Origin: Clostridia bacterium
Lineage (GTDB): Bacteria > Bacillota > Clostridia > Christensenellales > Aristaeellaceae
Assembly (NCBI GenBank): GCA_017552615.1
Contig: JAFZPI010000009.1
Location: 1 to 42,641, forward strand
DNA length: 42,641 nucleotides
Direction of reading: 5' to 3'
How positions within the stretch are numbered: position 1 is the stretch's first letter; every line of letters begins with the position of its first letter. A program made the translations under genes and the position numbers. Positions 5,842 through 14,210 of the stretch are shown here, piece by piece. The notes beneath the pieces were generated by a model. The model was not told where the DNA came from, searched no databases, and saw nothing but the letters and a program-made list of their open reading frames with translations.

Positions 5842-6525
5842 TTACCGCATGCTGTTGAGGTTTTCGCGCTCCTGATGCACTTCCTGCACCAGGCTGCCGA
5901 CATAGTTTTCACCCTTGCTGAGCATGTCATCCAGGTAGGCGAAGGTCTTCTGGCGCAGCTGAGCCATCTTGTGGTTGGTCTCGTCGGTGAGCTCCTGGGC
6001 TGCCAGCTGGGCGCGCTGCAGCACGCTCTCCTCGCTGACCATCCGCTGGGCCTCGGCCTCGGCGTCATCAATGATCTTCTGGGCCTGGCGGCGTCCGTCT
6101 TCCACGATGGATTGCGCCTGAGCCTGGGCCTGCTGGTTCATCTGCTCACCCATGTGCTCGCCGTCGCGGCGGATCTGGTCAGCCTCGGCCTGTGCCTGGC
6201 GGATCTGCTCCTGGGCGGCCTCATAGTTGCGCTTGGCCTCCGCAGCCAGCCGCTCCGCTTCCGCCTTGGCGGCCGCGATGGCTTCGCTGGCTTCCGCGCG
6301 GGCTGCGGCGAGGATGCTCTCCTCCTGCTCGACGATCCCGTCCGCGGCATTGATTGCCTCGGGCAGGCTCTGCTGGAGCTCTGCCAGCTTTTCGACGGTC
6401 TCCCGGCGATTGATCTGGCACATTTCGCCCCGGATCCAGGACTTGCTTGCGCTGGTCACGGCGTCTGTCAGGTCGCGCACGATCGCGAGACTCTGTTGTA
6501 CACTCCTGCCGCCTTCCACTGCCAT
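5842..6525 (-). CDS. Coiled-coil protein (ATP synthase subunit B/DivIVA-like architecture)
   Basis: 227 aa, almost entirely alpha-helical. Residues about 65-165 are rich in Ala, Glu, Gln and Arg with heptad spacing (AAARAEASEAIAAAKAEAER and similar), as in F0 subunit b or DivIVA-type proteins. No membrane segment, signal or catalytic motif is visible. It is the last gene of the operon after coaD, a position often held in Clostridia by such a coiled-coil protein. A role in septum or cell-pole organisation is possible but not shown. GGAGG lies about 9 nt before the ATG, and an intrinsic terminator follows. Confidence 0.8.
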   Translation of the reverse strand: MAVEGGRSVQQSLAIVRDLTDAVTSASKSWIRGEMCQINRRETVEKLAELQQSLPEAINAADGIVEQEESILAAARAEASEAIAAAKAEAERLAAEAKRNYEAAQEQIRQAQAEADQIRRDGEHMGEQMNQQAQAQAQSIVEDGRRQAQKIIDDAEAEAQRMVSEESVLQRAQLAAQELTDETNHKMAQLRQKTFAYLDDMLSKGENYVGSLVQEVHQERENLNSMR

Positions 6526-6553
6526 GGTTCATCCCTCCATTATGATGATTTGT

Positions 6554-7036
6554 TTATTTCAAGTGTTCCGCCACTTGGTCAACGATTTCAGCCGGCACAT
6601 AGCTGTGCCAGTCCGCCCCGAAGGCTGCCATCTGCCGCACCGCGGAGGAGGATACATGCGCGTGCTCCGGAAGGCCCATCAGCAGGACCGTCTCGATCTC
6701 CGGACAGATCGTCCGGTTGATCTGGGACAGCGTCCATTCGGCGTCGAAGTCCGCCTCGCTCCGCAGTCCGCGGATCATCGCGCAGGCGCCTTTTTCCTTT
6801 GCGAATCCGACGGTCAGCCCGTCATAACGGTCGATCTCCACATGGGGTAAGTCCTTCGTGCAGGCCTTTAACATTTCCTCGCGCGCTTCCGGCGGGATCG
6901 ATCCCCGTTTGTCGGGATTGTTTGCCACAGCCACGATCACCCGGTCATAAAGGGCGGCGGCCCGCCGGATCAGGTCCATGTGGCCGACCGTGGGCGGGTC
7001 GAAGCTGCCCGGAAAGACACATACACGCTCGCTCAC
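6554..7036 (-). CDS. coaD: Phosphopantetheine adenylyltransferase
   Basis: 160 aa, the usual length. Transfers AMP from ATP to 4'-phosphopantetheine, giving dephospho-CoA, the fourth step of CoA synthesis in the cytoplasm. The nucleotidyltransferase signature GSFDPPTVGHMD is at residues 10-21; IRGLRSEADFDAEW and the second ATP-binding motif HVSSSAVRQM are present. Its ATG overlaps the stop of rsmD by 4 bp, the common rsmD-coaD pairing in Firmicutes. Confidence 0.97.
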   Translation of the reverse strand: MSERVCVFPGSFDPPTVGHMDLIRRAAALYDRVIVAVANNPDKRGSIPPEAREEMLKACTKDLPHVEIDRYDGLTVGFAKEKGACAMIRGLRSEADFDAEWTLSQINRTICPEIETVLLMGLPEHAHVSSSAVRQMAAFGADWHSYVPAEIVDQVAEHLK

Positions 7037-7587
7037 GTTTCAGCCTCCCTCAATTTGTACAGGGTGATGCCCGCGTAGCCCCAGCGGCGGGTGTCGGTCT
7101 CCGCGAGGGCTTCGCATACGGTATAGGGATGTCCCGCCTGGTGTTCGGTCACGACCAGGGCGTCCGCGTCCAGCAGGGGCAGCAGAGCTTCGGTGACCGC
7201 GGTCAGGTCACCCATGGCGTAAGGCGGGTCCAGGAACACCAGGTCGAAGCACATCCCCCGTTTCGCGAGTGTTTCCAGTGCCCTTTTCCAGTCGCAGAGC
7301 AGGGTCTCGGCCCGGTCGCCATAGCCTAAACGCTCGGTATTGGCCTGTTCCACCCGGTGGGCCTCCCGGTCGTGGTCCGCCATGACGGCGAAGGCCGCGC
7401 CGCGGCTCAGGGCTTCGAGGGCCAGGGCACCGCTGCCGGCGAAGAGGTCCAGCACCCGGGCGTCCGGAACCCTGCGGGCAATGATATTGAACAGGTTCTC
7501 CCGCACCCGATCCAGGGTGGGGCGGGTGTCCCTGCCCTTGGGGGCGTCGATCTGCCGCGAGCGGGCTTCCCCCGCGATGATCCGCAC
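7033..7587 (-). CDS. rsmD: 16S rRNA (guanine(966)-N2)-methyltransferase
   Basis: 184 aa. An S-adenosylmethionine-dependent enzyme that methylates G966 of 16S rRNA during 30S assembly. It has the opening MRIIAGEARSRQ, the SAM-binding loop DLFAGSG (residues 47-53) and the catalytic motif DPPY (residues 120-123), all typical of RsmD. The start is GTG at 7587, one base after the preceding stop, without a strong Shine-Dalgarno, suggesting translational coupling. It overlaps coaD by 4 bp. Confidence 0.96.
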   Translation of the reverse strand: MRIIAGEARSRQIDAPKGRDTRPTLDRVRENLFNIIARRVPDARVLDLFAGSGALALEALSRGAAFAVMADHDREAHRVEQANTERLGYGDRAETLLCDWKRALETLAKRGMCFDLVFLDPPYAMGDLTAVTEALLPLLDADALVVTEHQAGHPYTVCEALAETDTRRWGYAGITLYKLREAET

Positions 7588-7588
7588 G

Positions 7589-8374
7589 TCAGTTCAGCTG
7601 CTCGGGTTCTCGCTCGGCCCGGCGCTGCCGCTTTTCGCGGCGCTGCTTGCGGGCGAGGTGGCGCTTGCCCTCCGCGATGCTCTGGTGTACCCTGGCCCGG
7701 TCCTTGGGACCGAAAGCATAGCCGACGCCGTAGGCAATGGCCGGCAACAGGCACAGCAGGGGAGCCAGGCGGTCGAGCGTCAGCAGGCCTGCGTAATTGG
7801 ATGAGCCCACCATCGTGACATAAGGCATGGTCAGCGCCCGGGAGCCCACCCGCAGGTAATCGGCCAGCACGGCGGGTTGGGTTTGGGTGTAAGCCGTCAG
7901 AGGCGTCAGAACGTCCGGCCGGGAAGCCATGCCGGAGACAAAGTTCGGCAGGGTGCCCGGGGAGGTGCGCTGCAGTTGGGCCATGGAAGCGTAGACAGCG
8001 GTGACCGCCAGGGCCGGCAGGGTTCCGAGGAAAGCCTGGATAAAGCCCTTCAACGGATGGAAGCAGCAGGCGATTTCCGCGTCGGTGACTGCGCGCCCAT
8101 TGTTCCGCTGATTCAGCACATTTTCACCGAGAGCCACCGCCGCCGTGCCGCGGCTCAGCCCGTTGTAGAAGGCCATCGAATAATAGACACCCACCTGCAC
8201 GAGACAGAAGACGATCCGCAGCCAGGGTGTCCCAATAGCGGCAGAAGTCCCCGAGAGGACCATGCTCAGCAGGCACATCACCAGCAGGCCGCCGAAGAAA
8301 AACAGCGCAGCCTTCAGGGTTTTCCCGTCCACGGGCTTGCCCGTCTGATAGGGCTTGGCCTGGTCCTTGTTCAT
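7589..8374 (-). CDS. Multi-pass membrane protein of unknown function
   Basis: 261 aa with about five hydrophobic segments (roughly residues 21-43, 51-72, 114-133, 180-195 and 205-225) and a strongly basic, Arg/Gln-rich C-terminal tail (KRHLARKQRREKRQRRAERE) expected to face the cytoplasm. The FHPLKGFIQAFLGTLPAL segment lies beside one membrane span. I recognise no family. Its ATG overlaps the TGA of the cyclo-ligase gene (ATGA) and it is followed one base later by rsmD, so it belongs to this housekeeping operon. The basic tail may bind RNA, ribosomes or acidic lipid; that is speculation. Confidence 0.75.
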   Translation of the reverse strand: MNKDQAKPYQTGKPVDGKTLKAALFFFGGLLVMCLLSMVLSGTSAAIGTPWLRIVFCLVQVGVYYSMAFYNGLSRGTAAVALGENVLNQRNNGRAVTDAEIACCFHPLKGFIQAFLGTLPALAVTAVYASMAQLQRTSPGTLPNFVSGMASRPDVLTPLTAYTQTQPAVLADYLRVGSRALTMPYVTMVGSSNYAGLLTLDRLAPLLCLLPAIAYGVGYAFGPKDRARVHQSIAEGKRHLARKQRREKRQRRAEREPEQLN

Positions 8375-8958
8375 GGCATGGTCTCCCTCTGTCTGTTGAT
8401 CCGGTGATACCGGGTGATTCCCTCCGGGAAGGCACAGGCGTCCAGTGCCGTATCCCAGGGATCTGCCGGGATTGTGTCCACGCGCTGATGGCGCAGGGCG
8501 ATCCCAATCCGCAATGCATGGGTAGGATGGCCGGCCAGCCAGCGGTCATAGCACCCGCCGCCCTTGCCGAGGCGGTTCCCCGCGCGATCCACCGCACACA
8601 GCGGCAAGAACATCAGGTCGATTTGGTCAGGGTCTGCTTCTTCCGCGTCTTCCGGCGGTGCCGGAATACCCCAGGCATCCGGTGTTAAGAGCGACAGATC
8701 TTTGAGCACCAGGAACCGCATGGTGAGATCGCGCTCTGTCCGTGGAAGTAGCAGGGTTTTTCCAGATTGCAGGATCTCTTCCAGCAAAGGCCGGATATCC
8801 GCTTCTTCTTGCAAGGAACAGTATGCGGCGATCGTTTTTGCTTGTTGGAAGGCATCCAGTTGGAGGATGTGCCCGCAAATTGCTTGGCTTTCCAAGGCGA
8901 TGACCTCTGCGTCCGGACAGGCGGCCCGGACTTGGGCTCGAATTTCCCGCTTGGTCAT
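8371..8958 (-). CDS. 5-formyltetrahydrofolate cyclo-ligase
   Basis: About 195 aa. Converts 5-formyl-THF to 5,10-methenyl-THF with ATP in the cytoplasm. It has the N-terminal basic helix MTKREIRAQVRA, FLPLCAVDRAGNRLGKGGGCYDRWL (the family G-x-G-x-G-Y-Y-D-R phosphate-binding loop, here with Cys for the first Tyr) and a C-terminal block ALRHQRVDTIPADPWD matching the usual Q-x-x-x-x-x-P-x-x-x-x-D. An ATG at 8970 is possible, but the one at 8958 gives the ATGA overlap with the alr stop and the family's usual first residues, so it is preferred. Confidence 0.93.
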   Translation of the reverse strand: MTKREIRAQVRAACPDAEVIALESQAICGHILQLDAFQQAKTIAAYCSLQEEADIRPLLEEILQSGKTLLLPRTERDLTMRFLVLKDLSLLTPDAWGIPAPPEDAEEADPDQIDLMFLPLCAVDRAGNRLGKGGGCYDRWLAGHPTHALRIGIALRHQRVDTIPADPWDTALDACAFPEGITRYHRINRQRETMP

Positions 8959-10061
8959 GGCCCGATCCATACCCGGTCCACCCGCTCCTGGGCGGACAGC
9001 AGGATTTCATAGGAGATCGTGCCGGCCCAGGAAGCCAGTTCGTCGGCGGTGATGGTTTCGTTGCGGTCCGTGCCCATCAGGGTGGCCATGTCGCCGGGAC
9101 GGACATCTGGGAAGCCGGTTACGTCGAGCATCATCTGGTCCATGCAGATGCGGCCGATCACCGGAACCCGGTGACCGTGCAGAATCGCCTGCGCCTTTCC
9201 CGAGGCCGCCCGGTGGTACCCGTCGCCGTACCCGCAGGTGACCGTGGCGACGCGGGTTTCCCGCTGTGCCGTCCAGGTTCGGCCGTAGCTTACGGTATCG
9301 CCGGGCTGTACGGTCTTTACATGGGAGACCGCCGCCTGCCAGCTCATGGCGGGCTTCAGGGGACAGTCGGTTTCGACCGGCGGGAAGCCGTACAGGCTCA
9401 CGCCCATGCGTACCATGTCAAAAGCGGCCTGTGGCATCATGCGGTGGATCGCGGCGGAGTTGGCGCAGTGACGGATGAGGCCGTCCGGCAGAAGCGCCAG
9501 CAGTTCCTCGAAGCGGCGAAGCTGTTCCCACGCGCTGGACATGTCGTCGCCGTCCGCGTCCGCGAAATGGGTGAAAGCTCCGGTGAGACGGACCCGGTCG
9601 GTCCCTTGCAGCGTGTCCAGTACGGCCCGGACATCGCGCTCGTCGCGGGCGCCGATCCGGCCCATGCCGGTGTCGAGCTTCAGGTGGCAATTGAGGGTGA
9701 CATTGGCTTCGGCTGCCGCCTGATCAGCGAGGCGGATGTGCTCCGGGGTGCAGACCGTCAGGGTCAGTCCGCAGGCCGCCGCGGTGGCCATTTCTTCTTC
9801 GTTCGGAGCGCCGAGGATCAGGATGGGAGCGTCAATGCCTGCCTGCCGCAACGTCAGTCCTTCGGAAGCGCGGGCGACGGCCAGCCAGGAAGCCCCGGCT
9901 TTGAGTGCGGTTCTTGAGACCTGCACGGCGCCGTGCCCATAGGCGTCCGCTTTCACCACGGCGAGGAGCACGGCGTGCTCGGGGACGCAGGCTCGCAGCG
10001 CCCGCACATTGTTGGCGATGGCGCTAAGGTCGATAACGCGAAGATTCTCAGCCGTGGTCAT
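8955..10061 (-). CDS. alr: Alanine racemase
   Basis: About 368 aa, fold-type III PLP enzyme that interconverts L- and D-alanine for peptidoglycan. The PLP-binding lysine is in VVKADAYGHG (K37). The substrate-side tyrosine block CGYGDGYHRA, the RMGVSLYG motif, and the LKLDTGMGRIG and RICMDQMMLDVT motifs are all present. The frame is open 26 codons further upstream, but the start at 10061 gives the family N-terminus (ENLRVIDLSAI) and lies just after a good promoter. It is the first gene of a six-gene operon ending at 5842. Confidence 0.96.
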   Translation of the reverse strand: MTTAENLRVIDLSAIANNVRALRACVPEHAVLLAVVKADAYGHGAVQVSRTALKAGASWLAVARASEGLTLRQAGIDAPILILGAPNEEEMATAAACGLTLTVCTPEHIRLADQAAAEANVTLNCHLKLDTGMGRIGARDERDVRAVLDTLQGTDRVRLTGAFTHFADADGDDMSSAWEQLRRFEELLALLPDGLIRHCANSAAIHRMMPQAAFDMVRMGVSLYGFPPVETDCPLKPAMSWQAAVSHVKTVQPGDTVSYGRTWTAQRETRVATVTCGYGDGYHRAASGKAQAILHGHRVPVIGRICMDQMMLDVTGFPDVRPGDMATLMGTDRNETITADELASWAGTISYEILLSAQERVDRVWIGP

Positions 10062-10074
10062 CCGCCGCCTTTCC

Positions 10075-10140
10075 CTTGCCTTTTCGGCAATTATATCACA
10101 AAAACCGGCGCTTGAAAACCTTTTTGTGAGAAAAGGCAAG
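10075..10140. promoter_or_regulatory. Nested palindrome enclosing the alr promoter
   Basis: The outer arms CTTGCCTTTTC (10075-10085) and GAAAAGGCAAG (10130-10140) are perfect inverted repeats of 11 bp. Inside them CACAAAAA (10097-10104) matches TTTTTGTG (10121-10128). Together they surround the -10 and -35 of the alr promoter. It may be an operator pair, or a hairpin ending transcripts of the upstream radical SAM gene, whose stop is at 10155. Confidence 0.6.
10090..10118 (-). promoter_or_regulatory. Promoter of the alr operon
   Basis: On the minus strand TTTTCA (10113-10118), 17-bp spacer, perfect TATAAT (10090-10095). Confidence 0.75.
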
Positions 10141-10154
10141 CGGCGAGCAACCCA

Positions 10155-11030
10155 TCAGCCCAGAAACGTCATCTGTTCGTATTTCTCGGGCAAGGTGTAG
10201 AGGTACGTGAAGCAGTCATCCGGCTTGTACAGGATTTCGTGATCTTTACAGAAGTCCCTGAACAAATCCATCAATGGATTCCGGTTCGGGCTCGGAACTT
10301 CATAGGCGTTCCCGTAGGTCCTGATATACTTTTCCTTCAGTCCCGGGAAATGCCGGTCCAGCGCCGCGTAATAGTATTCCCGGTCGCCTTCGCGAAGCGT
10401 GAGGCCCATGTCAAAACAGATAATCCCTTTGACGCCCATCTGCGCACAGGCTTCCAGGATGGCGTGTATGTTCTCTTCCGTGTCATTGAGAAAGGGCAGG
10501 ATCGGTGTCAGCCAGACAATGGTGGGGATCCCCCTTTTCTGCATCTCTTCAAGCACTTTGACCCGCCGCTTTGTGTTGCAGACATTGGGTTCAATGATCT
10601 TGCAAAGGTCATCGTCCCAGGTTGTCAATGTGATTTGAACGACACATTTTGCCTTTTGGTTGATTTCATCCAGCAGATCGATGTCCCGCAGGATTCGGTC
10701 AGATTTCGTCTGCACCGCGGCACCGAATCCGTATTTGCAGATGATTTCCAGACATTTGCGCGTCAATCCGAGCTGTTCTTCGCAGTGCATGTAGGGGTCG
10801 GACATGGCGCCTGTGCCGATCATACCCTTTTGCCGATTGCTTTTAAGCGCCTGTTCCAGCAGTTCCGGGGCATTTTGCTTGACTTCGATGTCCTCAAACG
10901 GATGGGTGAACTGGTAGCATTTGCTCCGGCTGTCGCAGTAGATGCACCCGTGCGTACATCCGCGATAGATGTTCATCCCCCAGTGGCCTTTCCCGCCGGT
11001 CAGGATTCCCTTTGCGTTGACGAAATGCAT
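10155..11030 (-). CDS. Radical SAM protein, spore photoproduct lyase-like (SplB-type) family
   Basis: 291 aa. The 4Fe-4S/SAM motif is GCTHGCIYCDSR (Cys 25, 29 and 32, spaced CxxxCxxC), followed by TGAMSDPYMHCEEQLGLTRK and KSDRILRDIDLL, which are typical of the widespread SPL-like group often annotated only as radical SAM. No auxiliary cluster motif is clear. These proteins are seen in many Clostridia and their substrate is generally unknown; a DNA-repair role cannot be assumed because the start motif and length differ from true SplB. Its Shine-Dalgarno TGAGGAG overlaps the stop of the GH36 gene, so the two are coupled in one operon, which is unusual company for this family. Confidence 0.85.
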   Translation of the reverse strand: MHFVNAKGILTGGKGHWGMNIYRGCTHGCIYCDSRSKCYQFTHPFEDIEVKQNAPELLEQALKSNRQKGMIGTGAMSDPYMHCEEQLGLTRKCLEIICKYGFGAAVQTKSDRILRDIDLLDEINQKAKCVVQITLTTWDDDLCKIIEPNVCNTKRRVKVLEEMQKRGIPTIVWLTPILPFLNDTEENIHAILEACAQMGVKGIICFDMGLTLREGDREYYYAALDRHFPGLKEKYIRTYGNAYEVPSPNRNPLMDLFRDFCKDHEILYKPDDCFTYLYTLPEKYEQMTFLG

Positions 11031-11042
11031 GAACGATGCTCC

Positions 11043-13208
11043 TCAGGCTCTCAGTGTCAGACTCACCGACGCCGCATCACCCCAGGGCAGGGGAATGCAC
11101 AGGCCGCTGGTCATCAGTTCGTCGCCGCCGTAGGTCTCGCCGGTCTCTTCGACGGTGTACGTCAGTGCCGGGTCGAGGCCGCGGAGGCGGAGCATCGGGG
11201 CGTCCGTGTTGGGTTGGGCCAGATCCCGGGTCAGCATCAGGACAGCTTCGCGCTTGTCCGGGGAGACTGTGATCCAGGCGGTATCGTGGCCTTCATAAGG
11301 ACTCAGCAGGCGGTGAAAATCGCCGTAGAGCAGGGTCTGCCGCAGGGATTTGACGCGGGTGATGATGGCCTTGACCTGTTCGATTTCTTCTTCCGGGAGC
11401 TTGTTCAGGTCGAGTTCAAAGCCGAAGCAGCCGCTCATGGCGACGTTGGCCCGGGTCTGCTGCGGCGTGATGCGGCCGGATTGGTGATTGGGCACGGCGC
11501 TGACGTGGCTGCCCATCGCAAAAGGCGGGAACACGAGCGACGTGCTCCACTGGATGCGGCAGCGGGAGAGGGCGTCGGTGTTGTCGGAACACCAGGTCTG
11601 GGGCATATAGTGCAGCATCCCGAGGTCAAACCGCCCGCCGCCGGAAGCGCAGGACTCGAAGAGGACATCCGGGAATTCGCGGATCAGCCGCTCAAGGATG
11701 CTGTACAGGCCGAGCATATAGCGGTGCGGCAGCTCCCGCATACGCTCGGGTGAGAGTTCAAGGGAACCCACGTTGGTGAAGTTGCGGTTCATGTCCCATT
11801 TGACATAATCAATGGGATTCTCCCGAAGGATAGTCGCTACGGCGTTGTATACATACTCCTGCACATCTGTCCGGCTCAGGTCGAGAATCAGCTGCCAGCG
11901 GCCTTCGATCGGTGTGCGGCCACGGATCTGCATGGCGTACTCGGGGTGCGCGCGGTAGAGGTCGCTGTCCGGGGAGATCATCTCCGGCTCGAACCACAGG
12001 CCGAACTTCAGCCCGAGCGCATGCACCTTCTCCGACAGCGATTTCAGACCGTTCGGGAGCTTCTTCCGGTCCACAACCCAGTCGCCGAGAGATGAGTGAT
12101 CGTTATCCCGTTGCCCGAACCATCCGTCATCCAGCACAAAGAGCTCGACGCCGACTTCGGCGGCTTTCTTTGCGATCGTCAATAGTTTTTCCTCATCAAA
12201 GCCGAAATAGGTGGCCTCCCAGTTGTTCAGCAGGATCGGCCGCGGGGCATGAGCGTACTTTCCCCGGACGATGTGCTCCACGCACAGCCGGTGGAAGGCC
12301 GCGCTCATGCCGTCAAAGCCCTGGTCAGACCAGGTGAGGACAGCTTCCGGAGTCGTGAAGGACTCTCCCGGCTCCAGCCGCCAGCCGAAGTGCCGATCGT
12401 TCAGCCCGAGCATGAGCCTTGCCGTGTCCCGGCTGCCCACATCCACCCCGGCGTAGAAGCTGCCCGAATACACCAGCGCCGCTGCAAGCACCTCGCCGGA
12501 TGCTTCGTTCGTCTCCGGCCGCGCGAGGGCCGTGAAAGGCGAAGCCACATACGACGATGCTCCCCGGAGGCTTGAAACGCTCATTTCCCCGGGCGTGATC
12601 CGGCGCCGGATGATCTCCCGCTCCCGTGCCCAGTCGCCGGAGAGGGTCACGAGGTCCCACCGGCTGTCCGGCAGGTCCAGGCAGAGGCTTGCGGCACGCT
12701 CGAGGGTCAGGGTTTGCTTGCCGCGGTTCATGAAAACCGCGCTGCGCGCAATGATATCGCAATCCTCAAAGATTGCGTAGAGAAGGGTGGCTTCCAGCCC
12801 CAGCAGTTCATCCCGGAGCTTCAGCCGGAGCGTTTTCGCGTTCTCCCTGAAGGAAGCGGGCAACCCGGGCAGGGCATACTTCCCATCCTCCGCTTCGGCG
12901 GAAACAAGGCGCAGATCGCAGGAAGCGGTGCCGTCTTCCGCGCGGACGATCAGCGCGCCTTCGCGCATGTCGCCAAGGCCGTAAGAAGGATATTCCTGCG
13001 GCACATGATTGAGCGCGCATTCCTGCTCGGAGAATTCTTCTGGTGATTTCACGCCGTGGCGGCGCAGGATGGAAGCCGGGTTGAAAGCCTCAACCCGTTT
13101 CCCGAAGTACAGGTGCGCGGCAAATCCGCCTTTGAGGATGCCAATAATGTAGCTGATATGTGCGTTGCGAAGATGAATCAGATTCTTTGTGATGATGATT
13201 TCGGGCAT
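11043..13208 (-). CDS. Alpha-galactosidase, glycoside hydrolase family 36
   Basis: 721 aa, the typical size of GH36 group I enzymes that release galactose from raffinose, stachyose, melibiose and galactomannan. No signal peptide, so it acts in the cytoplasm. N-terminal beta-sandwich (about 1-300); TIM barrel (about 320-630) with VLDDGWFGQR, GLWFEPEM, the nucleophile aspartate in YVKWDMNR (D472), LFESCASGGGRFD and the acid/base aspartate in CSDNTD (D542). The 70-residue spacing between these two Asp is that of characterised AgaA-type enzymes. C-terminal beta domain follows. It is first in an operon with the radical SAM gene. No transporter lies nearby. Confidence 0.96.
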   Translation of the reverse strand: MPEIIITKNLIHLRNAHISYIIGILKGGFAAHLYFGKRVEAFNPASILRRHGVKSPEEFSEQECALNHVPQEYPSYGLGDMREGALIVRAEDGTASCDLRLVSAEAEDGKYALPGLPASFRENAKTLRLKLRDELLGLEATLLYAIFEDCDIIARSAVFMNRGKQTLTLERAASLCLDLPDSRWDLVTLSGDWAREREIIRRRITPGEMSVSSLRGASSYVASPFTALARPETNEASGEVLAAALVYSGSFYAGVDVGSRDTARLMLGLNDRHFGWRLEPGESFTTPEAVLTWSDQGFDGMSAAFHRLCVEHIVRGKYAHAPRPILLNNWEATYFGFDEEKLLTIAKKAAEVGVELFVLDDGWFGQRDNDHSSLGDWVVDRKKLPNGLKSLSEKVHALGLKFGLWFEPEMISPDSDLYRAHPEYAMQIRGRTPIEGRWQLILDLSRTDVQEYVYNAVATILRENPIDYVKWDMNRNFTNVGSLELSPERMRELPHRYMLGLYSILERLIREFPDVLFESCASGGGRFDLGMLHYMPQTWCSDNTDALSRCRIQWSTSLVFPPFAMGSHVSAVPNHQSGRITPQQTRANVAMSGCFGFELDLNKLPEEEIEQVKAIITRVKSLRQTLLYGDFHRLLSPYEGHDTAWITVSPDKREAVLMLTRDLAQPNTDAPMLRLRGLDPALTYTVEETGETYGGDELMTSGLCIPLPWGDAASVSLTLRA

Positions 13209-13239
13209 GGTAATGCGGTCCTTTCAATACTTTGGCGTA

Positions 13240-13378
13240 CCCTCTCCGCCCCTTCGGGGCACCTCTCCCAGAGGGAGAGGCAAGACAGGTGTTTACTATC
13301 GGTTCAGGCCTCGGAAAAGAGAGGCGAACGTTTCTTGGCTCCCCCTCTGGGGGAGCTGGCGCGAAGCGCCTGAGAGGG
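13240..13378. repeat. Family B palindromic repeat, copy 2
   Basis: About 139 bp, with ends nearly identical to copy 1 at 2903: CCCTCTCCGCCCCTTCGGGG and CTCTCCCAGAGGGAGAGGC on the left; GGCTCCCCCTCTGGGGGAGC, GGCGCGAAGCGCC and GAGAGGG on the right. The centre is unrelated to copy 1. It ends 4 bp before the stop codon of the GNAT gene at 13383 and lies just upstream of the GH36 start. Confidence 0.85.
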
Positions 13379-13382
13379 TTCG

Positions 13383-13940
13383 TCACCCCTTCTCAAAATC
13401 CTCTCGGATCATTCCCCAGATGTTGTAATCGCAGTATTCGGAGACCATCTTGCCATGGCGGATCGTTCCTTCGAGTTTGAAACCGCTCTTCTCCATCACG
13501 CGGTTGGAGCCGATGTTCTTCACGTTGGCTTCTCCCTGCAGTCGGTCCATCCGCGTCTCGGTAAAGATGAACCTGACCACGCGGCGCAGCGCCTCCGTGC
13601 AGATTCCGGTCTTCCACAGCCAGGGGGCGATCCGGTAGCCTACCATGCCCATGCGGTCGTTTTCGACATCGAAAACCTCGATCATGCCGATGATCTCGCC
13701 GGTGTCTTTCCGCTCGATCCCCCAGATAAAGTCGGAGGATGGTTTCCGTTTGACCCACGGACGCGGATCCTCGAACAGAAGTTCCGGATTCTTCTCGCCC
13801 TTGCTGGCCGGCCGTCCCCAGTACGTATAAACCTCATCCAGGCCAAGCCATTTCCGCAGGTCTTCCGTGTCGTCCGGGGTCAGTTTTCTAAGCACCAGCC
13901 TGTCGGTTTCCAGCCTCGGGATATATTTGCATTCTTTCAT
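13383..13940 (-). CDS. GNAT N-acetyltransferase, RimJ/RimL type
   Basis: 185 aa. Opens with RLETDRLVLRKLTPDDTEDL, the start typical of the ribosomal-protein-type GNATs. Later motifs are GYRIAPWLWKTGICTEALRR (acetyl-CoA pyrophosphate loop region) and ANVKNIGSNRVMEKSGFKLEG, the conserved N-x-x-S-x-x-x-x-E-K-x-G-F block. It probably acetylates an N-terminus, amino sugar or small amine; the substrate cannot be told. It is a single gene whose stop sits at the edge of a family B repeat. Confidence 0.88.
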   Translation of the reverse strand: MKECKYIPRLETDRLVLRKLTPDDTEDLRKWLGLDEVYTYWGRPASKGEKNPELLFEDPRPWVKRKPSSDFIWGIERKDTGEIIGMIEVFDVENDRMGMVGYRIAPWLWKTGICTEALRRVVRFIFTETRMDRLQGEANVKNIGSNRVMEKSGFKLEGTIRHGKMVSEYCDYNIWGMIREDFEKG

Positions 13941-14085
13941 GATGATGAATTCTCCTTGTGTTCATTTCATACCTTTCTTGATTTCCTCAAGCGACATTTC
14001 GACAAATTCTGCCAATATCCTTCCATATATCTTTTGCCTATTTCAGTCGTGTTCATATAGCATAGTTGAACGTTGGTATTCAGGA

Positions 14086-14114
14086 TTGACATATTGTTGC
14101 CGGATGTGTATAAT
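14086..14114 (+). promoter_or_regulatory. Consensus promoter of the flotillin-like gene
   Basis: Perfect TTGACA (14086-14091), 17-bp spacer, perfect TATAAT (14109-14114). It is 97 bp upstream of the start codon, leaving a long AT-rich leader. Confidence 0.92.
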
Positions 14115-14210
14115 TCGGCAAAACAGGGATGAAAAACAATATAAAGACCGTTATCCCTGTATCGTTGTTCATACTTCTATTGTTGTTCTGACTGGAAAGG
14201 AGAAGTCGTC

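Noticed and set aside
10239-11753. Open frame of 504 codons on the plus strand
   Set aside because: It runs antisense to the radical SAM and GH36 genes, which have clear motifs. Long shadow frames are expected in GC-rich coding DNA.
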